Position numbers and translations under genes: made by a program
Assembly: GCF_910596095.1 (NCBI RefSeq)
Contig: NC_056545.1
Coordinates: forward strand, 7,637,567 to 7,701,566
Direction: 5' to 3'
Length of the DNA stretch: 64,000 nt
Origin: Thunnus maccoyii
Taxonomy: Eukaryota; Chordata; Actinopteri; Scombriformes; Scombridae
Shown: in pieces, positions 1-22,428 of the stretch
How the letters are laid out: the number at the start of each line of letters is the position of its first letter
How positions within the stretch are numbered: the stretch's first letter is position 1
Notes under the pieces: model-generated
Seen by the model: the letters and a program-made list of their open reading frames with translations, nothing else
What the model was told of the DNA's origin: nothing
Databases searched by the model: none

Positions 1-426
1 CTATCCCTGAGATTTGCTGCCACGCCTTTAAATATGAACCCATTTCCATGGCAACAGCCTATATACAGCGTGATTCAGCTCAGCAGAAAATAGTACCACA
101 ATCACTCCAAAAAAACCTTTTTGTTCAACCATACAGATAGCGTTTCACAACTGATTCATGGTGTACACACCTGACATGATACTATTTTGTTATATAAATC
201 CTTCTGATACACAGTTGTAGAAGTTGTGAATTTGCATTTTCCAACATTTTTTGGACTCTGAACTGGTTTTTGGATTCTAAAACATTTTCTGAGAATTTTC
301 CTTTTCCCTCAAGAACTTGAATCAATTTAATATTTTTATATATAGAACATAACCAATATAAATTTGTAACGCTTAGAGATTTCAAGTGACTCAACATTGA
401 AAAAATATAGACACCTTACCCGGATA

Positions 427-429
<3 letters not shown>

Positions 430-475
<46 letters not shown>

Positions 476-476
476 T
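430..476. repeat. (TA)n microsatellite
   Basis: A nearly pure alternating TA tract, seen directly, in the spacer downstream of mfap3. Confidence 0.9.
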
Positions 477-2016
477 TATACAAAAGTAAACTTCTACACA
501 CAATAAATTACTGACTCGCTGCAAATGAGTCACTATTAACCCTCCCGACCTCATTTATCACAGTGTAGTCGTGACTTCACCAGCTGCAGGAAGAGACTGT
601 TTGATCTTGGAAATGTAAAAAGAGAAAATACTGCATCACCTTCATAATAACAAAAACATTAAAGTCCATGATCGATTACATCTGAATATTTGTCAGCGCA
701 ATTTCAGCCGTTTTCCATCACATCAAACTCTAATGTAGAAATAATCACATTAATATTTCTCTTTTGCTGCAGCCTCTGGGAGGTGAAAGTAGCGAGAAGC
801 TCGGTGTTTACTGTACAACTTTTTTGAAAGTTCATCTCATATTTGCATTGCTCATGCATTTTTAAAAATATGTTTATTGCTTTTGTTGAAACTGTCGCTC
901 TGAGGCAAAGCCTAACCTGTAATTAACTGCTGTCCTCACTGACAAAGACCCACATAAACAGACACGGAGATGGCAATCGAGTCTGTGAAATGACATGGTG
1001 ACATGTTTTTGAGGCGTTTCTTCAAAGTCTTCTGCTTCTTCCTGTGAGTATCAGATGATTGACAGTAAGCGCTGACATGAAAACAATCGACACAATGAAA
1101 TAAGGATATCTCATTGCAACATTTTTGTTCTGCAGAAGCTGACTGACTGTCAAAGTGAAAAGCAGCAGACGACGTGCTCCGGAGGAGGAAAATGAGCTCT
1201 TATATCAGCTGCTACACTGGATGGAAAGTTGAAGGGAACCCGCAGCACAAACATGACAAAAACAAAAACAAAAATATATTCAAAACAAGAGGAAGTAGAA
1301 TTCTCAGTTGAGCTCAGTTGATGCGGTTTAGCTCTGGTGAAACTTACTGGCATCATTTGTCCTTTTTTCCAAAATCACAAAGAAACAACTTAAAATTGAA
1401 TTCAAAAAATGAATATTGCATGTTAGCAAATTATCCTCAAAGGTTTTGTCGGCCTGCTACACTAAGACCTATCACTGCAATGTCACTGATTTGAATTAAG
1501 CCAAGAAATTATGTTGAATCCCTCAAGTTTCTTGTCTGATTCTGATCTTCTACTGTAATCTTATCAAATAAAGGCAACAATATATAAAAATCACCACTGA
1601 GGCGTGGACATCTTTCTACAGATGGGTACCGATAAGCAGTTTTGATTTGGTGCTAGTAACAAATATATAAGAATTTAATATTTCTTTGGAGCATTTTGGC
1701 TCCTGAAAGTAACAATGGACTTGGTGCACGTCTTTCAACAAAAAAACCCCCCAAAATAGTAAAAAAAAACCCCAAAAAAACACGCATTCAAGTGTCTCAA
1801 AGTCCAAGGTAACCTCTTCAAATGTCTTCTTTTGTCCAACCAAGAGTAGATAATCTTCACATTTCGAGGCTCGAACCAACAAATGTTACTTTAGTAGTTT
1901 TGAAGTTTACATAGTCATTATGTCCAATATCAGCTGATGGTAGTATGTCCATTTTGAGAAAAAAAAAAAGCCAGAATCCAACTTGTACTTGGCAAAATAG
2001 AATATTTATATTTTTC

Positions 2017-2022
2017 TTTATT
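2017..2022 (-). other. Candidate mfap3 polyadenylation signal
   Basis: The plus strand reads TTTATT, so the minus strand reads AATAAA about 235 bases past the mfap3 stop codon. Position and orientation fit a 3' end signal. Other AT-rich hexamers nearby could serve equally well, so this is only a candidate. Confidence 0.35.
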
Positions 2023-2257
2023 TTACTTTCTAACCAAAAAGAATCAAAACATATTCTGTCTGTTGATCGCCTTGAAATAAAGCTGCTGCTTTCAACATGT
2101 TGTGCGACAAGATTCAGAGCCAGGATTTGATAAGAACAGGAATTGATAATCAGAACTGCTGAAATCTAAATGATAACCAACAATTTCTAATGATTTTTTG
2201 ATCTTTCTGAGCACCTTAAACTTGTGTTTCTTCTGAGGGGATTTGGACTCAATCAGG

Positions 2258-4210
<1,953 letters not shown>

Positions 4211-5330
4211 GATGAAAGGAGTTACAGCTTCAGCTTACAGCTAGACAGGACAAACCTGCAGAACAGGAAGAGACAAGGGTTACAGCTACAGAAGCAACAC
4301 AGGACTGTAGCACTTTTTAGTGTTTACATACTCTGTAGTGCTGTCCATATTTCAGTGTTTTAACATATTACACATAAATCCACAAAGAAGAACATACTGC
4401 AGGATGTTCATGGGTTAATTTCTCATTCAATATGTGAGTTTTAGCTGTGAAATTTACTATCTGAAACTTCAAGGACTAAATTTTACTCATTTAAACTCAA
4501 TTTCCTCTTATCTTATTTAATCTTCCCCGCCCATCAAATACCCATATTTTTCATTTCAATAATGAATATCTTATTGGTTTCATGGACATTTAATGCATGT
4601 GTTTAAATTGTGTTAAATTGGTTCACAAACTGCATTGATTTTTAGCAATCTAATGTGAATTTAATTTCTTCCTTTGACTTTTCAAAGCCTCATATATAAA
4701 ACTGTTCAGTGTTGTTGTTCCTTGCAAATTTACTAAAAATTAATTAGTGGAGATTCTCATTAGTGAGTGCTGACATTATGACACATTCAATTACAAACTG
4801 TGAGTCTATATCACCACAGAAATAGTAATTCAAGTAACCCTTGGTAATTAACTCAGTACTGTGTCACATAGCAGTTATGATCATTATGATGATTAAAATA
4901 AAACCGATTTAAATAATTAAAAATTAGTGTAATAGAAATACAGTTATTAAGTACAGAATGTCAAACTTCTCTGACATTATAACAGTATATCAAGCACATT
5001 TTACCAGGGGAAAACAGACACCAACACCCAGAAGTCAGTCTGAGCCAGTAATGCTCACCTGCTGCTCAGACAGCAACGAAAACAAAAAATCCTCGACCGA
5101 CATAAACATTTAACACTTTTGGTAACTTGATGTATATTCAAAAAATATATATCTTGAATCCTTTTAGTCCTATTCTGGCCTCTTGTCACTCAGCGTTCAC
5201 CTGTCAGACGTTAGCAGAAAGCAAACAAACACGCTCCGTCCCGTCCTTTCACTTCCTAGTTCAGGTGAGAGACGGGGCGTCGCCTGCTGTCAACTCTCTC
5301 AAGAAGGTAGGTGACGTCACTTGTTGGTTG
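4211..5330 (-). promoter_or_regulatory. mfap3 5' UTR, first intron and probable promoter
   Basis: The coding exon extends 45 bases upstream of the ATG to an acceptor (ctgcag before 4255). A good minus-strand donor (gcag/gtgagc) ends a likely non-coding first exon at 5059. The intron between, 4256-5058, is AT-rich with no coding signal. The transcription start probably lies near 5200-5330, but no TATA box or other decisive element is visible. The first exon is inferred from splice signals only. Confidence 0.5.
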
Positions 5331-5659
5331 GAAAAATGATTAACGATAATAAAAATAACATTAATCCATCCGGTAATATTTATAATAATAATGTTGTTGT
5401 TTTTCGTTGTTTTTAATATATCAGTTCTACAGTAACTTACAGTTCAGCATTTGTAAAACAAAACATTTGGAGATGTGGGGATTTCATTGTGTTTTATACT
5501 GATACTGATTTACTGATGAGATTGATTGATTGAAGAGATTATTCACAAGACAAAATGCGCTGACTCCAAGCAAAACCCAACTCTGGACATTTTTAGCATT
5601 TTGATTGCTGAATACTGTATATTTTAAAATAGGAAAGCTGTGAAAATGATATATATAAT

Positions 5660-5919
<260 letters not shown>

Positions 5920-6099
5920 ATGTAACACACGTAGATATATACATGAGTATATATATACCCTGAATTCCACTGTATACCCAGGGGAAAGGGTCAACCTTAA
6001 CCCCATATTAATAATAATCTAATTGTAGTTTTAATCTAATAATGTTTTGAGAAGAACTAAATTAACATTTTGCTGTGATGGTTGTTTCCAACAGGTATT

Positions 6100-6681
6100 T
6101 ATTCTTGGGGTCCTCAAGTGGGATGAGGGTTAAACCAGAGCGGAGATATGACTAGTTTGTTGCGTGAAGTGTGTGCGCGTTCACGGGAAGGATTCTGCAG
6201 GGAGTCAGAAAATTCAGAACAAATTACTATCTGCAAAACCAGTCTGGACCAACACCCTGTGGACTTTTGACACGGAAACCCGTTCAGTGTCAGTAGTCGC
6301 TAAATTATTGCACCAGTTTCGTTTCTGGACCCGGTGTCGGTGCTGGTTGTTTTGTTGGTTCTAGAAAAAATAACTTTTATTTTGAAAATGGTAACCGGAA
6401 CTGTGGCGTCAGCGCGGCTAACCGTTGGACCTGCCAGTGAAAACAAAATGTGACGTGGCTAATCGTGCTGGACAAAAGTGAGAGAGGAAACCCAAATCGC
6501 TGAATTATTTACAGGGAAAATCAAAGGCCTGTAAACTGTAGGAACAGAAGTGTAACAAATAAAGAAGATAAATAAAGAAGATAAACTTGTCTTGCTGCTG
6601 ATTTTAAGAAGGAAACTGTTAGCAGCCTGAGGCAACGTTAACTGCTAGCATCAAGACTTTGACAGCTGAGCAGGAGAAAAG
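6100..6681 (+). promoter_or_regulatory. Probable fam114a2 promoter and non-coding first exon
   Basis: A good donor (aaaag/gtgagt) ends a likely 5' UTR exon at 6681. The first coding exon opens with an acceptor (tttgcag) before 7674, leaving 20 untranslated bases before the ATG. The start of the non-coding exon cannot be fixed by eye. Together with mfap3 this makes a head-to-head pair with well over 1 kb between the likely promoters. Confidence 0.45.
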
Positions 6682-7061
6682 GTGAGTTTGTAGCAAAACT
6701 ATAAAACTGTGTGTTGTTTTTTCCGACTGAGATGTGCTGTAATAATGATTAAAACAGCATACATTGCTAGAAAAAACTGACGCTCCCCGTAGCCATAGCT
6801 AGCGTTAGTTGTGAAGTACAATGATGGATCTTTAGCTAACCAAAATTATTAGCAACCCATAGTGAAGCCTGTGTCACTGTGCCTTGAACAAATGACTAAC
6901 AAATCACGTAATACTGCAATTATACAGCAATACTAATTGCTAAATCTAAATATAAGGTAACGTTAGGTTATGTCTAACTGTCCTTTATATGTATGTGAGA
7001 TACTTTCATGCACAGAGATACTGTATGTGAGTTATTTATACAGTAGATACAGTGTGCAGTA

Positions 7062-7096
<35 letters not shown>
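7062..7096 (+). repeat. (ATCT)n tetranucleotide microsatellite
   Basis: Eight or so tandem ATCT units in the first intron of fam114a2, seen directly. Confidence 0.9.
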
Positions 7097-7693
7097 ATAT
7101 GTACAAACATGTATATGTGGGTGTGTGTATCAGTTGGAACCCTTTTGTTTCAGTTTGATTTTGATTCAGGAAACCCAGGCTGGATTTATTAAGCTCTCCA
7201 GCTTCATAGATAACCAACAGCTGAATTATTGACTGCTTTTCCCTGGATGTTGTTGAAATGCACACTGGGAAATGTATTATACTGCTGGTTGAGAGAAAGT
7301 GGGTTCAACAAAACAGCAAATTAAAATGTTTTATTATAAAATAACTCCTGGAAGGAATTTTTAAATCCATTAGTGGACAAATTATTTGACTTTTACTTAA
7401 ACATCCCATCTAGACACTGTAACAGTTTCACTATATTGTCAGTTGTATGTCAAAATCCTCAAAGTGATCGTTAACTCATCCAGTCAGTCTCCAGTGCAAA
7501 CCTTCTCTGCATTAAATTCTGTGGATTTGTTTATAACCCACAAAAACTTTATTTAAACTTTATTTTTTGTTCCCAGCAGTTTTCACTACCTAAGCAACAT
7601 ACTGAATGCAGAAGTTTAATTGGATCCTTACGTGACTAAAATTGATATCCTTTCTTCTTTTTTCAATTTGCAGGCATGTACTAAGACATTAAG

Positions 7694-15071
<7,378 letters not shown>

Positions 15072-17012
15072 GCAGCCGACGTCACCGCTGCCCTCCATCG
15101 TTGCCATGACGCCGGGACTGTCACAGCAGAAAACTGACACATCCTTAAAACTTTTTTTTTTAAAAATCACCTGCGTCAGCTTTTACTCTGTCTGGTTTTC
15201 AGCTCAGGACAAAATCAATTTCACGCCTGGGAGTAAAAGTGTGTTTTGTTTTGTTTTTTTTTGTCAAACAGTGTTAACTTTTTTGCATTGCTGGTTTATT
15301 TGTGAAGTACAGTAGATGGACTCATTGAATTACAGTGTTGAGGAACGTCTGGATCTACCAGGCACAGTCTAAGGGAAACATCTGTGATAAAGAGGGAGAA
15401 ACATATTATTTCTCCTTTTATTCTAACATGTACACTACTTTTTTTTCAAACAGCACTTGAGTTCTTGTGAACGTAAAATTCTCAATTCTGCCTCAGAGAA
15501 CACATAAAAGGACATAAAGGATGGAAACATCAGTGGTAACTTGTTTTCAAGAAAAGGTGTGTCGCAAAATAAATAAGTAAGATATAGTGATAATGTATTT
15601 TTCTCTTTACTGAGCAGTAAATAGTTGGTTTTCTATGCATATCTTTTTAAAACAGTTGCCATCCAACATATGTCTGGTTCTGGAGGCTAAGCTGGAGGCT
15701 AAGTATCTTTGCTAAAGGATTGAACTCGCAGACAGTTTTAAAATTTGATTTGTGACTCTTCTCTGTAGCCACCAGGCCATCGTTTATCTGACAAACTGGA
15801 TTCTAGCTGACTCAATAAGCCTTGGGTGCACAGATTGCTCTTTTTAGTATCTGGTAACCTTGGTATCATCCTCAAATCATGAGCAGACTGGCTTTAAACA
15901 GTCTGTCATCAAGTCTGCAATTCGACTTAGATGCTGTCTTTGCCTCTGATACTCTTTTTTTTTTTTTTTAACAGTTTGTCTGAGTTTTGTAACTCAGTAT
16001 CAGCTTTAAGTAAGTATTTTCTCTTCAGTATTTCTGCAAATACTGGACCTCCTCACATGTTTCAGGCTCTCCATATTCAGATCACTTCCCGTCTGATTTT
16101 CTCTTAATCCTTCTAAGGCTAAAGACTCGAGTTGGATGAATTAAAAAAAAAAAAAAAAAGATTTTCTGTTACTGCAGTAAGACTTGAAAGCAAAAAGTCT
16201 CAAGTTTAATCCTGATAAAATCCTGGAACCATTAAAAATACTGTACAAGGCAAATCTAGAAAATACTGTACAAGCTTAAATGTTTAATAATTTGGCGTCT
16301 TCATTGAAAAGACTAATCAGCTTTTTAGAAAAACACTATTAAAAGCTTTGAATGTTGTCTGAATGTTCAAATAACACTGCATGAAAGTTGCATTCCTGTT
16401 CTAATCAAGGAAATGACATGCAATAGCCATGGCGACAATATTAAGACACTGTCATTCAGACATAAATGACAAAACTTACCACTCTTTCTTCCCCTCTCGT
16501 AAATTTTCAATGTTGAAGAAATATACAAACATACAGATTGTAAATTATAGTTGTTTAAAGCCTATTTCTCTGTTTAACATAATCTCAAAACTCCAGGTGT
16601 TCATTTATCAGATGAAGGAGCTTCTACTTGCTATGAAGATAGTGTGATTTTCTTCTTTTAGCCCGTTATCTTCAATAAGATTCAGTTTTTCTGATATTGA
16701 ACTGCTAACAGCTTTGTGTTGTGGGCAATATACTGTACTGTACATCAGGTATTTGAGATGGTTTAAAAATAAATGTGCTTTCTTATAGGCCCAATCTGTG
16801 ATTTGTGTGTGTAAATAACATGTTTAGTCATCTAATCTAGTTTTGGCATGTATGAAAAGATGTTAATTTAGAAGAATCTTGTGGGGTTTTTTTATTTGTG
16901 GTTGTTGCTGGGACACACACCTGCCCCTTTGTGTGTCTTTGATTGAGTTTTTTTTTTTTTTTGGAGTTCCAATGAACTCCAACAGGACTGTTTCTTTGGC
17001 TGAAAATAGTTC
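15072..17012 (+). other. fam114a2 3' UTR and downstream spacer
   Basis: No further exon is visible. An AATAAA at 15568-15573, about 500 bases past the stop, is a candidate polyadenylation signal. Further AATAAA-like hexamers occur later (for example near 16770). The 3' end cannot be fixed by eye. Confidence 0.45.
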
Positions 17013-17437
17013 CAGTGGTGGCGGATGTATTAAGATCTTTTTCTCAAGTAAAAATAGCAATACCACAATGTAAAAATACTTCATTACCAGTAAAAGTCCT
17101 GCATTAAAAATGTTACTTTAGTATTATTTGCATAATGTACTTAAAAGTACTCATTATGCAGAAAAGAAGCCCTGAGAGGATTATACTATTATACATTATA
17201 ATATTGGATTATTACTACAGATGTTCTAATCTGCAAATTGGGTTTTAAAATAATGCATCCAGTTTTATATGCTCGTCACATGTTTTGTAAAGTAACTATA
17301 ACTCTCAAATAAATACAGTGGAGTAAAAATAACAGTATTTGACTCTGAGATGTTGTGGCGCAGAAGTATAAAATAGTATGAAATGGAAATAGTCAAGTAA
17401 AGTACAAGTAACTCAAGTACAGAACATTTCACCACTG
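17013..17437. mobile_element. MITE-like element, family B (cagtggtg termini)
   Basis: About 425 bases bounded by cagtggtg (17013-17020) and its exact reverse complement caccactg (17430-17437). The interior carries repeated aagtaaaaatac and aagtacaagtaac blocks typical of a very common fish non-autonomous element. Flanks show no clear target duplication, so the insertion is old. It lies just upstream of the cnot8 promoter. Confidence 0.7.
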
Positions 17438-17555
17438 AATAATAACAATGCTGTTAGTTTTTCAAATGTAGATTTTCACACTTTTTTTAGCAGTAAAACA
17501 AACACAATTCAACTACTTTGTTTTTATGTCATCAGAAATATAAGATATGTCAATA

Positions 17556-17746
17556 TGTACAACATAAGGTCTAGTTGCGCGTCGTTGTGCGCTCCAGCAC
17601 AGTAGGCGGCAGTGACACGTTTACCGTTTAGCTGCGATCCGCCAATAAACACAACGAAGGAGAAGCAGGAGGGGAAAGAAAACGTAGAAGAAGACGACAG
17701 ACGCGCTACAGAATAGCTTGGCAGGTTACGTCGAGGAAATTGTCAG
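17556..17746 (+). promoter_or_regulatory. cnot8 promoter and non-coding first exon
   Basis: A local CpG-rich island in AT-rich surroundings, with a CCAAT box at 17642-17646 and a purine-rich leader. A donor (tgtcag/gtaa) ends the exon at 17746. The next exon begins at 19806 after ctctttcag, 96 bases before the cnot8 ATG, so the 5' UTR carries an intron of about 2 kb. The string gtaggcggcagt followed by ccgccaataaac and gaagaag blocks resembles the end of a widespread fish repeat. Confidence 0.6.
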
Positions 17747-18879
17747 GTAAAACAGTTTTCTTTAGTTTTATACTTCACTCAGTAACACTTTGGCATGTCT
17801 ACAAGGTGCGTAGCCGTTGTGACTTATTGAGAAGTGAAAAAAACAGAGCCGTTTCATTTAATCTTTGCTCCGGTGATGTTAGCTCTCTCGATAACGCGAG
17901 GGTTAGCTTGTAAACGTTAGCCCTTCATGCTAAGCACTCAGCTAGTACTTTCAGTCCTTTGCTGCGACGTCGTTGCTTACAATTAACCGTATTTCAGACT
18001 TAATAGTCACTGAAAACTCCAGAGGTGTTAGGAGTCATTAACTGTTCCTAAAGACATCAAGTTACGTTGAACACGTTTTATATTTGATGTTAATTTCATA
18101 GATATCAGTTGAGTTAGCTTGCCTGAAAGTGTAAACAACTAACGTTACCACAGCTACAACGTTAACGTGAGGTCAATTCATCTCGAGTATATTATACATT
18201 GCTTTGTGTTGCTATACAAAGAAATATTTTTTTAACATCCCTAACGAGCTGCATGAAAATGTTTTTGTCCATGGAAATTAATTAAAAAAAAAAGAAATGC
18301 CATTTCTGTCAATGAGAGTAGAGGCTAATTATTAAAAACGCCTCTCAGGGTAATTCAGAAGTTGAATCATCATCTCTAAAGTAGGTTCAACAGAAACTGT
18401 ACATTATAGCTTTCATGGAGGTTTGTTTAGATAACATTACTTTTAGCTTTGTGTTCTTAATAGACTGGAAACAGTGTGGTGCACCAGTAAAATGCACTCA
18501 TGCAGCTGGTAGTACATGTGCTGGCTTTTGTCTTCAAAAAGTGGCTTCTTCCCGCATTCAAAACTCTTATGAGCGAATGTTTTACGGTAATATTCAGACA
18601 AAAAGCAACATGAGAAACGTGGCTGACAGAAACTAAGATATCTTCTTTCCTGCTGTTTGGAAAACATAGTGGCTCTTAACATTTCACTTACTACAGCTTA
18701 AGGTAGTCTTTTAAAACAGTTAATGAGCATTTCAGAAGATGTAGCCTGTGAGGAATTACTACTGTTGTGATTCATGTCACTAAATCTGCAAAACACATTT
18801 GAACTTGTTTAAGACAAAATTTGAACGTGACAGACATGACTTGGGACTCTAAATCTATAATTGGCATTTGTTCCTTTTT

Positions 18880-19237
18880 GTCGATTCATCGATTAGTTGC
18901 TAACTATTAAATTAATCGCCGACACTTTGATAATTGATTAATTGTTTTGAGTCACTTTTTAAAGAACATTTCCAAATTATCTGATTTCAGCTTCTCAAAT
19001 ATGAATATTCTCTGGTTTCTTTAGTCTCCTACAATATAACTGAATATCTTTGGGTTGTGGACTGTTGGTCGGGACAAAACGACACAAATATGAGGACGTC
19101 ATCTTGGGTTTTGGCAAACAGTGATCAACACTTTTCACCACTTTCTGACATTTTATGGACCAAACAACCAATCAATTAATTGAGAAAATAATCGTCATAT
19201 TAATCAATAATGAAAATGATTACTAGTTGCAGCCCTG
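18880..19237. mobile_element. Family A short inverted-repeat element
   Basis: In the cnot8 5' UTR intron. It starts with worn cgattagttgctaac sequence and ends agttgcagccct (19225-19236), the reverse complement of the family's agggctgcaact terminus. The interior (ggttgtggactgttggtcgg, gacaaaac, ttttcaccactttctgaca) is nearly the same as the copy at 44468. No open frame. Confidence 0.75.
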
Positions 19238-19901
19238 AACTGTGGTGAGATGACAATGGTCCTTGTATTCTTGTTGTAAATTAAGACAAAATATGAACAC
19301 TTAAGACTTATGATTGACATTTGTTGCTACTATGTGATAATCAGTGGTAAAATGATGACATTTGCAGCCCTGCACAGAATATAATATTCTAATTTCAGAA
19401 CAGTAATGTTCTCTTGCTAAACTGTTGACTTATTTAAACTCTTTTTCAAAAGATTCAACTTAAATCTGTTTGGCAGATTCTTGTCCCACTGCTGTAGTGA
19501 TGCTTTGTGTTTTCTTTGACTCTGATGAAGACACAGTCGTGTGAAAACGTTAGTCTGTTTGCACTATTAGAGGGAGCAAATCAATCAGTGTGCTCCAGTC
19601 CTTTCTCTCTGAGCTTTGTATGTTTTTTAATAATGATGCTGTCAAACTTGTCTTAGTCTATTTACTAAAGTTGCTTTTAATGTGTAAACTTTGTTGTAAC
19701 GACAGTAGCGTCGCTTCTAATCCTCGTTTATCTCATCTTGTCCTGATGTCAGTGTTGAGGTGAGATTTGCTCACTAACTCGTTTTTTTTTTTCATCCTCT
19801 TTCAGAGTTGTTTCCTCATCACACCGCCACCTTTCAGCCCCCCCCCTTCACCAGCAGCTGCAGGATTGTTGGGGTTTTAGATCTCTTCGTGACCTGCCAA
19901 C

Positions 19902-22428
19902 ATGCCAGCCGCACTTACAGATTCCAGTCAGATAATCTGTGAAGTCTGGGCGAGCAATGTGGAGGAAGAAATGAGGAAGATCCGGCAGATTATTCAAAGC
20001 TACAATTACATCGCCATGGTAAGAGATGAGGAGTCATTAACAGCAGGGTTTATGTCAAATAACACGGTGCAAATATTCAGTGTTTTTTCTTCATGTCTTT
20101 TTTCACCAGGACACAGAATTCCCCGGGGTAGTTGTCCGACCTATCGGTGAGTTTCGCAGCACAGTGGACTACCAGTACCAGCTGCTGAGGTGCAACGTCG
20201 ACCTCCTGAAGATCATCCAGCTCGGCCTCACGTTCATGAACGAGGACGGAGATTATCCCCCCGGCACGACGACGTGGCAGTTCAACTTCAAGTTCAACCT
20301 CACGTAGGTCGACTTTTACACTCATCAGGACCGGAAGCTGTTTATTATTCTGAAATCTTTCTTAGATTTCAAAAGAATCAGCAAATCCCATCTACTGTTA
20401 CGCAGCCAGAATTTATGATCATCCTCACTTTAAAGATACATCAGCTGAAGGTTGAGCTTGATAAATTAATATCTTTTTTTTTTTTTTGTCTCATCACAGA
20501 GAAGACATGTACTCACAGGACTCCATAGACCTTCTCCAGAACTCCGGCCTCCAGTTTAAAAAACACGAAGAAGAGGGAATCGATACGCTCTACTTCGCCG
20601 AGCTTCTCATGACGTCCGGTCTGGTGCTGTGTGAAAACGTCAAGTGGCTCTCCTTCCACAGGTCGGTCGTTTGAACTGGTCTCAGCGAAACCTGCAGTTT
20701 CTTAAATGTTTTACAGATTCAATGCCTGTGTTTTTTTTATAGCAAATCATTTAAATATGTACTTGTATGCTAAATTGAGACATCTAATCTAACCGCTGGG
20801 AGTTTCCCAGTTACTGCACTACTTAAAGGTACTTTAACATTGGCGTCAACTTCCAGCCGTGACGACTGTTTATTAGTTTGAACCCAGTATCATCAGTTTG
20901 TAATCCAGACCACCCTGACCTGAATCCTCCTGCTCTGTTCCGTCTCTCAGCGGCTACGACTTCGGCTACCTGGTGAAGCTCCTGACAGACGCGCGGCTTC
21001 CCGAGGAAGAACACGACTTTTTCCAGATCCTCAACTTGTTCTTCCCCGCCATCTACGACGTTAAATACTTAATGAAGAGCTGCAAGAACCTAAAGGTATC
21101 ATAGCCTGAGTTCAACGTAGCAGTTTGAAGCTGTAGTAGATGACGGCGTTCGTGTTTTAAGGAAACCAAATCATGTCAGGAAAAAGTCTTGAGACTTCTG
21201 TGTGATGCGTTTTGTTCAGGGAGGGCTGCAGGAAGTGGCCGACCAGTTGGAGCTGAAGAGGATCGGGAGACAGCATCAGGCGGGATCGGACTCGCTGCTC
21301 ACCGGCATGGCTTTCTTCAGGATGAAAGAGGTACGAGCTCACAAATACCCAGCTGTGAATGCAGCATTTACACCCCGTTTTTCTCTTAACTTTTGATTAA
21401 TGGAAAGAAGAATCTTAACTGTCATCACCACCACAGGACCTTGTTTACTGTAAACATCACATAGGTTCAGTTTGAAAAATACTTTGAAAACTTTACTGCT
21501 TAAAAGTCTGGGAATTTATGGTGAAAATGTGGTAAAACTGAGAAACATTGCCCTGAAATAGACACTTAAACATCTGGGAAGATGTTCACGTATTCTGTGA
21601 CTTGATAAGAAATTTCAGTTTAATTGCTACTGGTAACATTTTAATGGAAAAGTCCAGTCCACAACCCAAAGATATTCAGTTTACTATCATAGAAGCCAAA
21701 AGAAACTAGAAAATCACATTTAAGAATCTGGAACGAGACAATTTTAGTGTATTTTTCTTTAAAAATGACTCAAAACAATTGATCACAATAGTCAGCGGTT
21801 CTTTTTCAGTCGATCAACGAATCGTTGCAGCTCTACTTTATTTTGTTAACCAATCACAGCGCTGCAATATTTAGATAAAGGTCTCAAAGTTTAATAGCAC
21901 TGAGTTGAGGTTTCTGTGACACTAAAGCATCAATATGAAACAGTCATAGAGCTGCAACAATTAGTCGATCGACAGAAAATTAAACTGTTTTAGTCTTTTT
22001 TTTTTTTTTTTTAAGGAAAAATGCCAAACAGTTGCTGGTTGCAGCTTCACAAATGTGAAAATTTGAAGCGTTTTTGTGTCATACATGATAATCTGATTTA
22101 TTTTTGGATTTTGGGCTGTTGGTTGAACAAAAGAAGATGTTTGAAGACATCACTGTGGGCTCTAAAAAATTATAACGGTCATTTTTCTCTATTTAATGTA
22201 TTCTGTGGGACTTTTAAGTAAACAGCATGTACGGATATTAGCTGTGAGTTTAGTACCACGGCGGTCATCAAACTGACATCTTTCTATCATTTCGTTCAGC
22301 TTTTCTTTGAAGACAACATAGACGACGCAAAGTATTGTGGGAGACTGTACGGCCTGGGCTCGGGCTCCAGCCAACCCCAGAACGGCCTCTCCAGCTCGGG
22401 CCAGGAGGAGACGAACAACAAGCACTGA
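19902..22428 (+). CDS. cnot8: CCR4-NOT complex deadenylase subunit 8 (CNOT8/CAF1B), six coding exons
   Basis: Exons: 19902-20018, 20110-20303, 20500-20661, 20951-21095, 21220-21330, 22300-22428. They join in frame to 285 residues. This is a DEDD-family 3'-5' exonuclease that shortens mRNA poly(A) tails within CCR4-NOT, docking on CNOT1. All four catalytic acids are in place: D40 and E42 in MDTEFPG, D161 in SGYDFGY and D230 in QAGSDSLL. Residues such as [35 protein letters not shown] and [21 protein letters not shown] match CNOT8 rather than CNOT7. The neighbouring gemin5 supports this. The C-terminal tail after LYGLGSG is shorter than human CNOT8 (292 residues) and differs from it. The start is the first ATG of its exon and gives the conserved MPAAL N-terminus. 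Confidence 0.97.
21640..21836. mobile_element. Family A element, partial
   Basis: In cnot8 intron 5, opposite orientation to the next copy. It ends cgaatcgttgcagctct, the complement of the family terminus, and carries the shared ccacaacccaaagatattca block. Confidence 0.65.
21948..22220. mobile_element. Family A element
   Basis: In cnot8 intron 5, beginning agagctgcaacaattagtcg at 21948. It shares tcgatcgacagaaaatta and ctgggctgttggttg-type interior with sibling copies. The right end is eroded and stops about 80 bases before exon 6. Confidence 0.65.

Larger units (their letters stand above)
1..2257. other. Spacer downstream of mfap3
   Basis: AT-rich sequence with no supportable exon. The part next to the mfap3 stop is presumably its 3' UTR, because minus-strand transcription runs into it. 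A (TA)n microsatellite lies near 430-476. The short open frames here lack splice context and recognisable protein similarity. Confidence 0.6.
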
